DNA of 7,238 bases from Anaerolineae bacterium. Lineage in GTDB: Bacteria; Chloroflexota; Anaerolineae; B4-G1. Numbering within the stretch: the stretch's first letter is position 1; each line of letters begins with the position of its first letter. Below the pieces are notes generated by a model, which saw nothing but the letters and a program-made list of their open reading frames with translations, had not been told where the DNA came from and did not search any database. The DNA lies in NCBI GenBank assembly GCA_030612185.1, contig JAUWOI010000216.1, forward strand, positions 1 to 7,238, written 5' to 3'. Below, piece by piece: positions 1-6,201 of the stretch. A program made the translations under genes and the position numbers.

Positions 1-177
1 ATCAGCGCCGACCTGGATCCCACCTATGTGGGTGGTATGCTCCGCGCTCTGTTCTTCCAGCAAGTGATAGTGTACCACCACGGCTCCCGCCCCACCCCTC
101 TGCCGGAAACCCTCGACACGATGGTGAATCTATTGCTAGACGGCATCGCCGGCCCCAAATGGAGGCAATCTTCGTGA
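1..177 (+). CDS. TetR-family transcriptional regulator, C-terminal fragment (5' end outside window)
   Basis: An open frame runs from base 1 to a TGA at 175-177 and gives 57 residues of a C-terminus. The pattern (a DPTYVGGMLRALFFQQV helix, a short Pro-rich turn, then ETLDTMVNLLLDGI) looks like the last two helices of the ligand-binding/dimerisation domain of TetR-type repressors, which usually end with a helix of the form 'l..l..GI'. The DNA-binding N-terminus is not in the window, so the family call rests on the C-terminal pattern and on context. The stop overlaps the GTG start of the ABC gene downstream (GTGA, 174-177), so regulator and exporter are probably co-transcribed and translationally coupled. 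A TetR regulator next to a multidrug-type exporter commonly represses its own operon and is released by exported compounds. That role is inferred here. Confidence 0.68.
   Translation: MSADLDPTYVGGMLRALFFQQVIVYHHGSRPTPLPETLDTMVNLLLDGIAGPKWRQSS
161..165 (+). promoter_or_regulatory. Ribosome binding site that decides the GTG start of the first ABC gene
   Basis: GGAGG at 161-165 lies 8 bases before GTG 174. The in-frame ATG at 159 would place this motif inside the coding region and has no comparable Shine-Dalgarno sequence before it. GTG 174 is therefore the better start, and it also gives the usual 4-base coupling with the upstream stop. Confidence 0.75.
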
Positions 178-1919
178 AGTATCTCTGGCGCGCGCTGGGC
201 TACCTCAAACGTTATCGGCTTTTGGCCACCAGCACCTTCCTGAGCCTGATCGTCGCCAGTGGTGCCCGCCTGGTCATCCCGCGCCTGACCCAGACGATCA
301 TTGATAACGGCATCGCTGCCGGGCGGATGGACGTCGTCTTGTGGGCAGCAGTAGGGATGGTAGGCCTGGCCATCGCCGGGTCCGTCTTCTCTTTCCTGCA
401 GGGAATGCTCTCTGCCCGCACCGCCCAGGGCGTGGCCTACGACCTGCGCAATCAACTCTACGCCAAGATACAGTCCCTCTCGTTCAGTTACCACGACCGC
501 GCCCAGACCGGCCAACTCCTCACCCGCGCCACGTCCGACGTCGAGATGGTGCACATGTTCGTCGGCATGGGCTTCATCCATCTCCTCAGCGCCATCCTGA
601 TGATGGTCGGCAGCATAGCACTTTTGTTCGCCACCGACTGGCAACTGGCGCTCATCATGCTCGTGCTGGTACCGCTCACCTTCGGCATCTTCGCTCTCTT
701 CGCCAGCAAGGCTCGGCCACTGTTCATGCAGATTCAGCAGCGGCTGGCCGATCTCAACACGGTGTTGCAGGAGAACCTGGCCGGCGTGCGGGTCGTCAAG
801 GCCTTCGCCCGCGAGCCTTACGAGGCTCAGCGTTATGCCTATGCTAACCAGAACTTGTTCGATCTGAACATCGTCGCCGGGCGGCTGATGGCGATGGCAA
901 TTCCCCTCATCTTTCTCATCGCCAATCTGTCGCTTTTGTCCGTCTACTGGCTCGGTGGCTATCAAGCCATTGCCGGGCATCTCAGCGTGGGCCGGCTAGT
1001 CGCCTTCGCCAACTACATGATGATGGCCTTTTTCCCCATGTTGATGCTGGGGATGATCATGGCGATGATCTCGCAGGCGGGGGCCTCGGCCGAGCGCGTC
1101 TTCGAGATCCTCGACGTCCAGTCCGAGGTGGCCGAGAAGCCGGACGCGGTCGAACTCCCTCCCCTCCAGGGGCAGGTGACTTTCGAGCAGGTCAACTTCC
1201 GCTACTTCAGTGGGGGCGAACCGGTGCTCAAGGACGTCAGTTTCGTGGCCGAGCCAGGCCAGACAGTGGCACTGCTCGGCGCGACCGGCTCCGGCAAGTC
1301 CACGATCATCAACCTCATCCCGCGCTTCTACGACGTGACCGAGGGACAGGTGACCGTTGACGGCCACAACGTGCGCGACGTGACGCTGGACTCGTTGCGC
1401 CAGCAGATCGGCATCGTGCTTCAGGAGACGACGCTTTTCTCCGGCACGATCCGCGAGAACATCGCCTTTGGCCGGCCCGAAGCCCCGCTGGAGGAGATCA
1501 TCGCCACCGCCAAAGCCGCCGAAGCGGACGACTTCATCATGAGTTTCCCAGAGCAGTACGAAACAGCGGTGGGCGAGCGGGGGGTCACGCTTTCCGGCGG
1601 GCAGAAGCAGCGCATCGCCATTGCCCGGGCGTTGCTGCTCGATCCGCGTATCCTCATCCTGGATGACGCGACATCCAGTGTGGACTACGAAACAGAATAT
1701 CGCATCCAGCAGGCGCTGGAGCGGCTGATGGAGGGCCGCACCAGTTTCGTCATCGCCCAGCGTATCGCCACGGTGCTCAACGCGGATCAGATACTGGTGC
1801 TGGAGCGAGGCGAGATCGTGGCGAGGGGCACGCACGAGGAGTTGTTGCGCGAAAGCCCCATCTATGCGGAAATCTATTACTCGCAGTTGGGACGTGGCCT
1901 GGAGGAGACCTCGCTATGA
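174..1919 (+). CDS. ABC exporter half-transporter, degenerate-site subunit of a heterodimer
   Basis: This 581-residue protein (from GTG 174) has the normal length and order of a type IV ABC exporter half. An N-terminal transmembrane domain of about six hydrophobic helices occupies roughly residues 15-305, and a nucleotide-binding domain follows from about 330. Visible motifs are Walker A GATGSGKST (369-377, Lys375), a Q-loop in GIVLQETTLFSG, signature LSGGQ (473-477), Walker B ILILDD with Asp497, and D-loop SSVD. Two catalytic positions are degenerate: the Glu after Walker B is Asp498, and the switch-loop His is Gln529 (FVIAQR). This is the pattern of the non-hydrolysing site in heterodimeric exporters such as TM287/288, LmrCD and BmrCD. 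The partner is the next gene, overlapping by 4 bases. The complex would sit in the cytoplasmic membrane and export drugs, lipids or peptides. The substrate cannot be read from the sequence. An extension to ATG 159 would add 5 residues. Confidence 0.95.
   Translation: MKYLWRALGYLKRYRLLATSTFLSLIVASGARLVIPRLTQTIIDNGIAAGRMDVVLWAAVGMVGLAIAGSVFSFLQGMLSARTAQGVAYDLRNQLYAKIQSLSFSYHDRAQTGQLLTRATSDVEMVHMFVGMGFIHLLSAILMMVGSIALLFATDWQLALIMLVLVPLTFGIFALFASKARPLFMQIQQRLADLNTVLQENLAGVRVVKAFAREPYEAQRYAYANQNLFDLNIVAGRLMAMAIPLIFLIANLSLLSVYWLGGYQAIAGHLSVGRLVAFANYMMMAFFPMLMLGMIMAMISQAGASAERVFEILDVQSEVAEKPDAVELPPLQGQVTFEQVNFRYFSGGEPVLKDVSFVAEPGQTVALLGATGSGKSTIINLIPRFYDVTEGQVTVDGHNVRDVTLDSLRQQIGIVLQETTLFSGTIRENIAFGRPEAPLEEIIATAKAAEADDFIMSFPEQYETAVGERGVTLSGGQKQRIAIARALLLDPRILILDDATSSVDYETEYRIQQALERLMEGRTSFVIAQRIATVLNADQILVLERGEIVARGTHEELLRESPIYAEIYYSQLGRGLEETSL
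1901..1907 (+). promoter_or_regulatory. Ribosome binding site for the second ABC gene
   Basis: GGAGGAG at 1901-1907 lies within the end of the first ABC gene and 8 bases before ATG 1916. It supports the ATGA-coupled start over the later in-frame ATGs at 1919 and 1937. Confidence 0.7.
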
Positions 1920-3820
1920 TGTTCGGCGGTAGACATATGCGCGGTCTTACCCAAGAGACCGCCAAACCCGTAGAAGTAGGCCAGGCACTGCGTCGCCTGC
2001 TGGGATATTTCCGCCCGTTCTGGGGCCTGCTGGCGGCGGTGACCGTGCTGGTCATCGTCAGCACGCTGCTGCAACTGGCAGCCCCTTACCTGACCGGCGT
2101 CGCGGTGGATCAATTCATCGCGCCCCCAGTGGACGAACAGCCCCGCCCGGCCTGGCTGGAGTGGCTCCTGCCTACCCTGAGCCTCGTCGAAGGACCGCAG
2201 GACGTCAGCCAGGCCACCGGTCTGACTGTGACCATGCTGCTCCTGCTCGGCACCTACCTGCTGAACTGGGCCGCCACCGCCGCGCAGTTCTACCTCATGA
2301 CGCTGGCCGGGCAGCGGGTGCTGCTCCACATGCGCACGCAGATCTTCGAGCATATTCAGATTCTCTCGCTCAAGTTCTTCGACCAACACGAGGCCGGCGA
2401 CCTGATGTCCCGCCTGGTCAACGACACCCAGGTCATCAACCAGGTCTTCAGCGGTGGGGTTGTGCGACTGGCGAGCATGGGCCTTTCGCTGGTCGGCATC
2501 ATCTTCTTCATGCTCGCACTCAACTGGCGGCTGGCGTTGGCCAGTTTTTGTGTTCTGCCGGTGATGCTCCTGACCACGACCGTCTTCTCCCGGAGAGCGC
2601 GAGCCGCCTTCCGTCGTACCCGCCAGACCATCGGCGAGGTGAGCGCCGAACTGCAGGAGAACATCGCCGCCGTGCGCGAGGTGCAGGCCTTCGCCCGCGA
2701 AGATGAAAACGTGGCCGAATTTGAGACGGTCAACGCCGCCAACCGGGACGCCAATGTCGAGGCCCAATCCATCCTCTCCGCCTTCTCCCCCACCCTCGAT
2801 GTGCTCAGCACCATCGCGCTGGCTATCGTGGCTGGCTACGGCGGCTACCTGGTACTGGCCTTCGACCCGCCGCTGGTCACCGTCGGGGTTATCGTCTCCT
2901 TTCTGATCTACGTGCGCCGCTTCTACGAGCCTATCCGGGGCATCGCCAATCTCTATACTCAACTCCAGTCGGCATTGGCCGGCGCCGAGCGTATATTCGA
3001 GTTGCTGGATACGGAGCCAGAGATCGTCAACGCACCGGATGGTATAAAACTGCCCCCCATCGAGGGACGTGTGCTGTTTGACCACGTCCACTTCGCCTAC
3101 AAGGAAAGTGAACTGGTGCTGCAGGATATCAACCTGGAAGCACTGCCGGGGCAGACCGTGGCGCTGGTCGGGCCGACGGGCGCAGGGAAGACGACCATCG
3201 TCAACCTCCTGGCCCGCTTATACGACGCGGACCAGGGCGCGGTGCGCATTGACGGCCACGACGTGCGGCAGGTGACCCAAGAGAGCCTGCGGCGACAGAT
3301 GGGGATCGTCCTGCAGGACACCTTCCTCTTCTCCGGCACGGTGATGGAGAACATCCGCTATGGGCGGCTGGAGGCGGACGACGAAGAGGTGATCGCGGCG
3401 GCCCGGCTGGCCAACGCCGACCAGTTCGTCACGCGGTTGCCGGAGGGCTACCAGACCCAACTGGGCGAGCGGGGACACAACCTGAGCCAGGGGCAGCGGC
3501 AACTGGTCGCCATCGCCCGCGCGGTGCTGGCCGACCCGCGCATCCTGATCCTCGACGAAGCCACCTCCAGCGTGGACACGCGCACCGAACTGCTGATCCA
3601 GCGCGCCCTGGACGAACTGCTCCAGGGGCGCACCTCTCCTTCGACGAAGCTCAGGACAAGCTTTGTCATCGCCCACCGCCTGAGCACCATCCGCAACGCC
3701 GACCAGGTGTTCGTAGTTGACCAGGGTCGCATCGTCGAGCGGGGCACGCACGAGGAACTGCTGGCCGCGCGGGGGCTGTACTGTGAACTGTACGAGAGCC
3801 AGTTTCGGCGGCGCGTATAG
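1916..3820 (+). CDS. ABC exporter half-transporter, catalytic-site subunit of a heterodimer
   Basis: This 634-residue protein has a six-helix transmembrane domain (about residues 30-345) and a nucleotide-binding domain. Motifs are Walker A GPTGAGKT (419-426, Lys425), Q-loop GIVLQDTFLFSG, signature LSQGQ (523-527), Walker B ILILDE (Asp547, catalytic Glu548), D-loop SSVD and switch His587 (FVIAHR). The catalytic Glu and His are intact, while the signature has Gln for the first Gly. This complements the degenerate first subunit, so the heterodimer should have one hydrolytic and one degenerate ATP site. It is longer than its partner for two visible reasons. The outer loop between TM1 and TM2 is extended (about residues 65-100, covering a repeat-like stretch at 2175-2196). 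Eight residues, SPSTKLRT (574-581), are also inserted just before the H-loop strand, where the partner reads GRTSFVIA without interruption. Both lie at copies of a dispersed repeat. The gene ends at TAG 3818-3820, and no clear terminator follows. Confidence 0.95.
   Translation: MMFGGRHMRGLTQETAKPVEVGQALRRLLGYFRPFWGLLAAVTVLVIVSTLLQLAAPYLTGVAVDQFIAPPVDEQPRPAWLEWLLPTLSLVEGPQDVSQATGLTVTMLLLLGTYLLNWAATAAQFYLMTLAGQRVLLHMRTQIFEHIQILSLKFFDQHEAGDLMSRLVNDTQVINQVFSGGVVRLASMGLSLVGIIFFMLALNWRLALASFCVLPVMLLTTTVFSRRARAAFRRTRQTIGEVSAELQENIAAVREVQAFAREDENVAEFETVNAANRDANVEAQSILSAFSPTLDVLSTIALAIVAGYGGYLVLAFDPPLVTVGVIVSFLIYVRRFYEPIRGIANLYTQLQSALAGAERIFELLDTEPEIVNAPDGIKLPPIEGRVLFDHVHFAYKESELVLQDINLEALPGQTVALVGPTGAGKTTIVNLLARLYDADQGAVRIDGHDVRQVTQESLRRQMGIVLQDTFLFSGTVMENIRYGRLEADDEEVIAAARLANADQFVTRLPEGYQTQLGERGHNLSQGQRQLVAIARAVLADPRILILDEATSSVDTRTELLIQRALDELLQGRTSPSTKLRTSFVIAHRLSTIRNADQVFVVDQGRIVERGTHEELLAARGLYCELYESQFRRRV
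2175..2196 (+). repeat. Dispersed short palindromic-type repeat copy, inverted, inside the second ABC gene
   Basis: Bases 2175-2196 read CCCTGAGCCTCGTCGAAGGA plus CC. The reverse complement matches the copy at 3637-3656 at 18 of 20 positions. It encodes LSLVEGP in the TM1-TM2 outer loop, a tolerant site. The element resembles the CCTGAGCCTGTCGAAGG repeats known to me from Chloroflexota and other GC-rich genomes. Confidence 0.55.
3635..3658 (+). repeat. In-frame 24-base repeat insertion in the ABC ATPase domain
   Basis: Comparison with the paralogous first ABC gene (GRTSFVIA) shows 24 extra bases here, between the codons for Thr573 and Ser582. The core at 3637-3656, TCCTTCGACGAAGCTCAGGA, contains the perfect palindrome CTTCGACGAAG and outer arms TCCT/AGGA. 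It encodes SPSTKLRT, in the style of the 'FDKLRT' peptides that such repeats leave in Chloroflexota proteins. The frame is preserved. Confidence 0.7.
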
Positions 3821-3841
3821 CGCTTCCCCGCGTGCTCGTGA

Positions 3842-3870
3842 TTGCCAAATCCCCCTGGCTGGTGTAGAAT
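3842..3870 (+). promoter_or_regulatory. Sigma70-type promoter for the DUF433-DUF5615 pair
   Basis: A -35 like TTGCCA (3842-3847) and a -10 like TAGAAT (3865-3870) are separated by 17 bases, the optimal spacing. Transcription would begin near 3877, about 34 bases before the ATG at 3911. It lies in the 90-base gap after the ABC operon, so the pair can be expressed independently. Confidence 0.6.
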
Positions 3871-3881
3871 AGGCATAGTTT

Positions 3882-3899
3882 CGAGAACCGAGAACTCGG
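3882..3899 (+). promoter_or_regulatory. Candidate autoregulatory operator: tandem heptamer plus palindrome
   Basis: CGAGAAC occurs twice in direct tandem (3882-3888 and 3889-3895). The second copy forms part of CCGAGAACTCGG (3888-3899), which has 5-base inverted arms (CCGAG/CTCGG) around AA. The site lies just downstream of the predicted -10 box and transcription start. Antitoxins often bind such sites to repress their own operon. Binding here is inferred from position and symmetry only. Confidence 0.35.
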
Positions 3900-3910
3900 G
3901 AGCGGGTGCA

Positions 3911-4261
3911 ATGGATACAGCCATAGCAAGCCCTATTGTGGAAACGACGGGGACACGGACAGGACATCCTTACATCGTGCGCGTGCCTGGTGTATGCGGC
4001 GGTAGGCCTATCGTCCGAGGCAGCCGAGTCGCCGTATGGCACATCGCGCGACTATTCAAAGCCGGGTACACGGTTGACGAGATTGAACAGGAATACTCTC
4101 ATCTTCCCCCAGCCAGCATCTACGACGCGATCAGTTACTATCTGGATCACCAGGACGAGATCGAACATGACATCGCTGAGAACCGCATTGAGACAGTCAC
4201 AGCGCGGCACAGGCTGAGCATTGACGAACGCGGTTTCTTGCGCTTTCCCACCTCTGCGTAA
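3911..4261 (+). CDS. DUF433 family protein, likely antitoxin
   Basis: This 116-residue protein matches the pattern of the DUF433 family. The core CGGRPIVRGSRVAVWHI (about 29-45) is followed by the helix-turn-helix-like stretch LFKAGYTVDEIEQEY (about 48-62) and LPPASIYDAISYYLDHQDEI (about 65-84). DUF433 proteins are usually small and lie directly upstream of DUF5615 or other PIN-like toxins, where they are predicted antitoxins that may also repress the operon. ATG 3911 is chosen because GGGAG (3898-3902) lies 8 bases upstream and the family core begins about 20 residues in. An upstream in-frame ATG at 3842 would overlap the promoter and add an unconserved stretch. The next gene starts 5 bases after its TAA. 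The tail after residue 90 is less family-like and may carry the toxin-binding segment. Confidence 0.85.
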   Translation: MDTAIASPIVETTGTRTGHPYIVRVPGVCGGRPIVRGSRVAVWHIARLFKAGYTVDEIEQEYSHLPPASIYDAISYYLDHQDEIEHDIAENRIETVTARHRLSIDERGFLRFPTSA

Positions 4262-4266
4262 GAGAC

Positions 4267-4647
4267 ATGCCCTCAACCACCGCGAGATTGTTTGCCAGCA
4301 TCTACACAGATGAGCACGTCACACCCAATCTTGCCCGTGCGCTGCGTCAGCGTGGCTACATCGCTCAGAGCGCCAACATGGCTGGAATGCGTGGGCGTTC
4401 CGATTGGGAGCAGTTAGTCTATGCCGCAGAACACGGCATGGCCTTGCTTACGTTCGACGTAGCGGACTTCGCGGCTTTGGCCGCTGTATGGTACGCAGAG
4501 AGTCAGGAGCACGCCGGAATCATCCTCTCCGAACAACTGGGTAGACGGCAATTTGGCGAGTTACTGCGCCGGATGTTGCGGCTGTTGGACAGCCTCACGG
4601 CCAAGGAATTGCGCAACTCCGTGGTTTACCTCCAGCAATTCAGGTAA
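4267..4647 (+). CDS. DUF5615 PIN-like domain protein, likely toxin nuclease
   Basis: The protein is 126 residues, a normal size for DUF5615/Mut7-C-like PIN proteins. Acidic residues expected at a PIN-like metal site are visible: Asp15 in YTDEHV (end of strand 1), Asp46 in GRSDWEQL, Asp64 in LTFDVADF, and Asp67. The strand HAGIILSEQ (82-90) is the usual 'GIi.l' strand of the family. Such proteins are predicted metal-dependent RNases that act in the cytoplasm and are neutralised by the upstream partner. Only a weak Shine-Dalgarno (AAGAG, 4260-4264) precedes ATG 4267, so translation is probably coupled to the DUF433 gene. All the acidic positions I would expect are present, so it looks intact. 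The target RNA is unknown. Confidence 0.85.
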   Translation: MPSTTARLFASIYTDEHVTPNLARALRQRGYIAQSANMAGMRGRSDWEQLVYAAEHGMALLTFDVADFAALAAVWYAESQEHAGIILSEQLGRRQFGELLRRMLRLLDSLTAKELRNSVVYLQQFR

Positions 4648-4691
4648 TCTGGATCGCGGGGCGAACCCAACCAACCTCAGAGCAACGACCA

Positions 4692-4799
4692 ATGCCCAAA
4701 CATCACGCCACCCACATCGGCGACGTGACCGGCCCGGTGCACGCTGGCCGGGGCGACATCATTGTCCAGATTGGTGTCCACTTGCAGGATGCGGTATAA
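4692..4799 (+). CDS. Possible 35-residue micro-ORF with a STAND-associated GDVTGPV motif
   Basis: ATG 4692 opens a 35-codon frame that ends at TAA 4797-4799, immediately followed in frame by TAG. The peptide contains HIGDVTGPVHAGRGDIIVQIG. From memory, I associate the alternating pattern GDVsGpVh.GsGDI with a short beta-rich segment in STAND/NLR-like and effector-associated proteins of Actinobacteria, Cyanobacteria and Chloroflexota. Here it stands alone upstream of an ATPase gene. No good Shine-Dalgarno is visible, and the end overlaps the predicted -10 box of the ATPase promoter. It could be a real small protein, a leader peptide, or a remnant of a larger domain. A weak hairpin (CCGGCC 4729-4734 with GGCCGG 4746-4751, loop 11) lies inside. 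The rest of the 4648-4830 gap shows no other gene. Confidence 0.35.
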   Translation: MPKHHATHIGDVTGPVHAGRGDIIVQIGVHLQDAV

Positions 4800-4800
4800 T
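4771..4800 (+). promoter_or_regulatory. Sigma70-type promoter for the ATPase-TPR operon
   Basis: A perfect TATAAT lies at 4795-4800, with TTGGTG (4771-4776) 18 bases upstream as a moderate -35. The predicted start near 4807 gives a leader of about 24 bases before ATG 4831. The -10 box is also the stop region (TAA, TAG) of the micro-ORF. Confidence 0.55.
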
Positions 4801-4816
4801 AGGCCCGCAAGAGGTG

Positions 4817-4823
4817 AAAGGAG
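4817..4823 (+). promoter_or_regulatory. Ribosome binding site that decides the ATPase start
   Basis: AAAGGAG at 4817-4823 lies 7 bases before ATG 4831. The longer in-frame start at 4762 would lie upstream of the TATAAT box and has no such motif. Confidence 0.75.
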
Positions 4824-4830
4824 CCATCTA

Positions 4831-6201
4831 ATGCCCGAACCAGCCCGTACCCTCCGTGACGCCTACAACGCGGCCGACCCTGCCGTGCCGCTACCCAGCG
4901 GCGATCCACGCTACGTGGACTGCACCGACGTCCGGGGCAACCGGGACGTCGTGCAGCAGATGTTCGACACCGTCACCTGGTCCGACTCGGACACCGCCCA
5001 ACTCCTCACCGGCCACCGGGGCTGCGGCAAGTCCACGGAACTCCTGCGCCTCAAGACCCGGCTGGAGGAGGCCGGCTACACCATCATCTACTTCGAGGCG
5101 GACGAGGATCTGGACGTCAACGACATCTTCTACAGCGACCTACTCCTGGCCATCGCCCGGCGCATCGAAGACGAACTGCGCGAAGAACACAACATTAAAC
5201 TGGACGCCAAACTCCTGAAGAGCATCCAGCGCTGGTTTGCCGAGGTGCTCTACACCGAGGAAGGCTGGCGGCAGGTGGAACGAGAACTGGCGGCCGAGGT
5301 CGAGCTGGGAGTGGGGCTGCCTGTGGGTGTCCCCCTCCTGGCCCGCCTGCTAGCCCGCGTCACCGGGCAGATCAAAACCGGACACGATATCCGGGAGGAG
5401 ATCCGCCGCAAACTTGATCCGCAGATCTCACTGCTCATCGAGAACGTCAACATGCTGATCCATCGGGCCACCATCCAGTTACGCCGCCAGAATCGCCGAG
5501 GACTGGTGCTCCTGATTGATAACCTGGACCGGATCACGCTGCGTGAACTGGATGTGGGGCGCACCTCCCACGAGGCACTCTACATTGACCACGGAGTGCA
5601 GTTGCGGGCGCTCAAGTGCCACGTCGTTTATACCGTCCCCATCTCAATGGTCTACTCGCCGACAGCCACCCAACTGAAGGCCGTCTTCCCCCAATGCGCG
5701 GTCGTGCCGATGATCAACGTAGTACGGCGGGAAGGAGGCGATCACACCGAGGGGCTGGCCCGTCTGCGGGAGATGCTGGCTCGCCGGATAGACCTGGAAA
5801 CCCTCTTCACCGGCGAGGCGGTGGATTGCCTCTGCCATGCCTGTGGCGGGCACCCCCGCGACCTGATGCGGCTGGTGACCTACGCCTGCATCCGCGCCCC
5901 TCGCGACCGCTGGCCCCGGCCGATTGACCAGAAGGTGGCCGAGCGAGCGGAGGCTGAACTGGTGGAGGAGTACAGCCGTCTGATCCCGGAAAATCACTAC
6001 CCCAAACTGGCCCGCGTCCACCTGCGCCACCAGGTGGAGAACGACGCCGACCACCAGTTGATGCTCTACAACCTGAGCGTGCTGGAGTACCTCAACGGCC
6101 CACCCCCCTGGCACGACGTCCACCCGGCGGTACGCTGCCTGCCCAAATTCCAGGAGGCGTTGAAGCGTGAGCGTGAGCGAGAAGCGATGGGCCTGGCCTG
6201 A
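4831..6201 (+). CDS. P-loop ATPase (AAA/STAND-like), first gene of an ATPase-TPR pair
   Basis: This 456-residue protein is a P-loop NTPase. Walker A is GHRGCGKST (61-69, Lys67), in a strand preceded by TAQLL. Walker B is LVLLIDNLD (225-233, Asp230 and Asp233). A sensor-1-like strand HVVYTVPIS (264-272) follows, and GGHPRDLMRLV (339-349) resembles the sensor-2/winged-helix entry of Orc/Cdc6- and STAND-like ATPases. The N-terminal DVRGNRDVVQQMFD (33-46) resembles the region before Walker A in this group. Between Walker A and B lies a long helical insert, including a hydrophobic stretch, GVGLPVGVPLLARLLARV (160-177), followed by TGQIKTG. KAP-type ATPases also carry inserts here, but this one is too short and Arg-rich for confident membrane segments. 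No effector domain is visible. It probably acts with the downstream gene, which starts 35 bases inside its end. I recognise the fold but not a named family. Confidence 0.85.
   Translation: MPEPARTLRDAYNAADPAVPLPSGDPRYVDCTDVRGNRDVVQQMFDTVTWSDSDTAQLLTGHRGCGKSTELLRLKTRLEEAGYTIIYFEADEDLDVNDIFYSDLLLAIARRIEDELREEHNIKLDAKLLKSIQRWFAEVLYTEEGWRQVERELAAEVELGVGLPVGVPLLARLLARVTGQIKTGHDIREEIRRKLDPQISLLIENVNMLIHRATIQLRRQNRRGLVLLIDNLDRITLRELDVGRTSHEALYIDHGVQLRALKCHVVYTVPISMVYSPTATQLKAVFPQCAVVPMINVVRREGGDHTEGLARLREMLARRIDLETLFTGEAVDCLCHACGGHPRDLMRLVTYACIRAPRDRWPRPIDQKVAERAEAELVEEYSRLIPENHYPKLARVHLRHQVENDADHQLMLYNLSVLEYLNGPPPWHDVHPAVRCLPKFQEALKREREREAMGLA
6152..6157 (+). promoter_or_regulatory. Ribosome binding site for the overlapping GTG-started TPR gene
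   Basis: AGGAGG at 6152-6157 lies 9 bases before GTG 6167, inside the end of the ATPase gene. It favours GTG 6167 over the in-frame GTG at 6173 (spacing 15) and over later ATG codons. Confidence 0.6.

Noticed and set aside
239..258. Another possible copy of the dispersed repeat (CCTGAGCCTGATCGTCG) in the first ABC gene
   Set aside because: Only the first ten bases match the element, and the residues fit a normal first transmembrane helix without an insertion, so coincidence is likelier.
1877..3091. Long minus-strand open frame of 404 codons opposite the second ABC gene, with others at 24-980, 996-1835 and 3218-4042
   Set aside because: They lie opposite well-recognised ABC genes, are rich in His, Asp, Gly and Arg as expected from GC-rich antisense frames, and show no recognisable domain.
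3800..3840. Possible terminator after the ABC operon (GCGCGTATAGCGC region)
   Set aside because: The inverted arms are very short and no T run follows.
3842..3910. N-terminal extension of the DUF433 protein from ATG 3842
   Set aside because: It overlaps a well-spaced promoter and the candidate operator and encodes an unconserved stretch. ATG 3911 has its own Shine-Dalgarno.
4729..4751. Possible rho-independent terminator after the toxin gene (CCGGCC...GGCCGG)
   Set aside because: The stem is only 6 bases with an 11-base loop and no T tract follows.
4762..4830. N-terminal extension of the ATPase from ATG 4762
   Set aside because: It would start upstream of a perfect TATAAT box and has no Shine-Dalgarno. 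ATG 4831 has AAAGGAG 7 bases before it.
4990..5500. KAP-type membrane insertion between Walker A and Walker B of the ATPase
   Set aside because: The only hydrophobic stretch (residues about 160-177) is short and contains Arg residues, so membrane helices are not supported.
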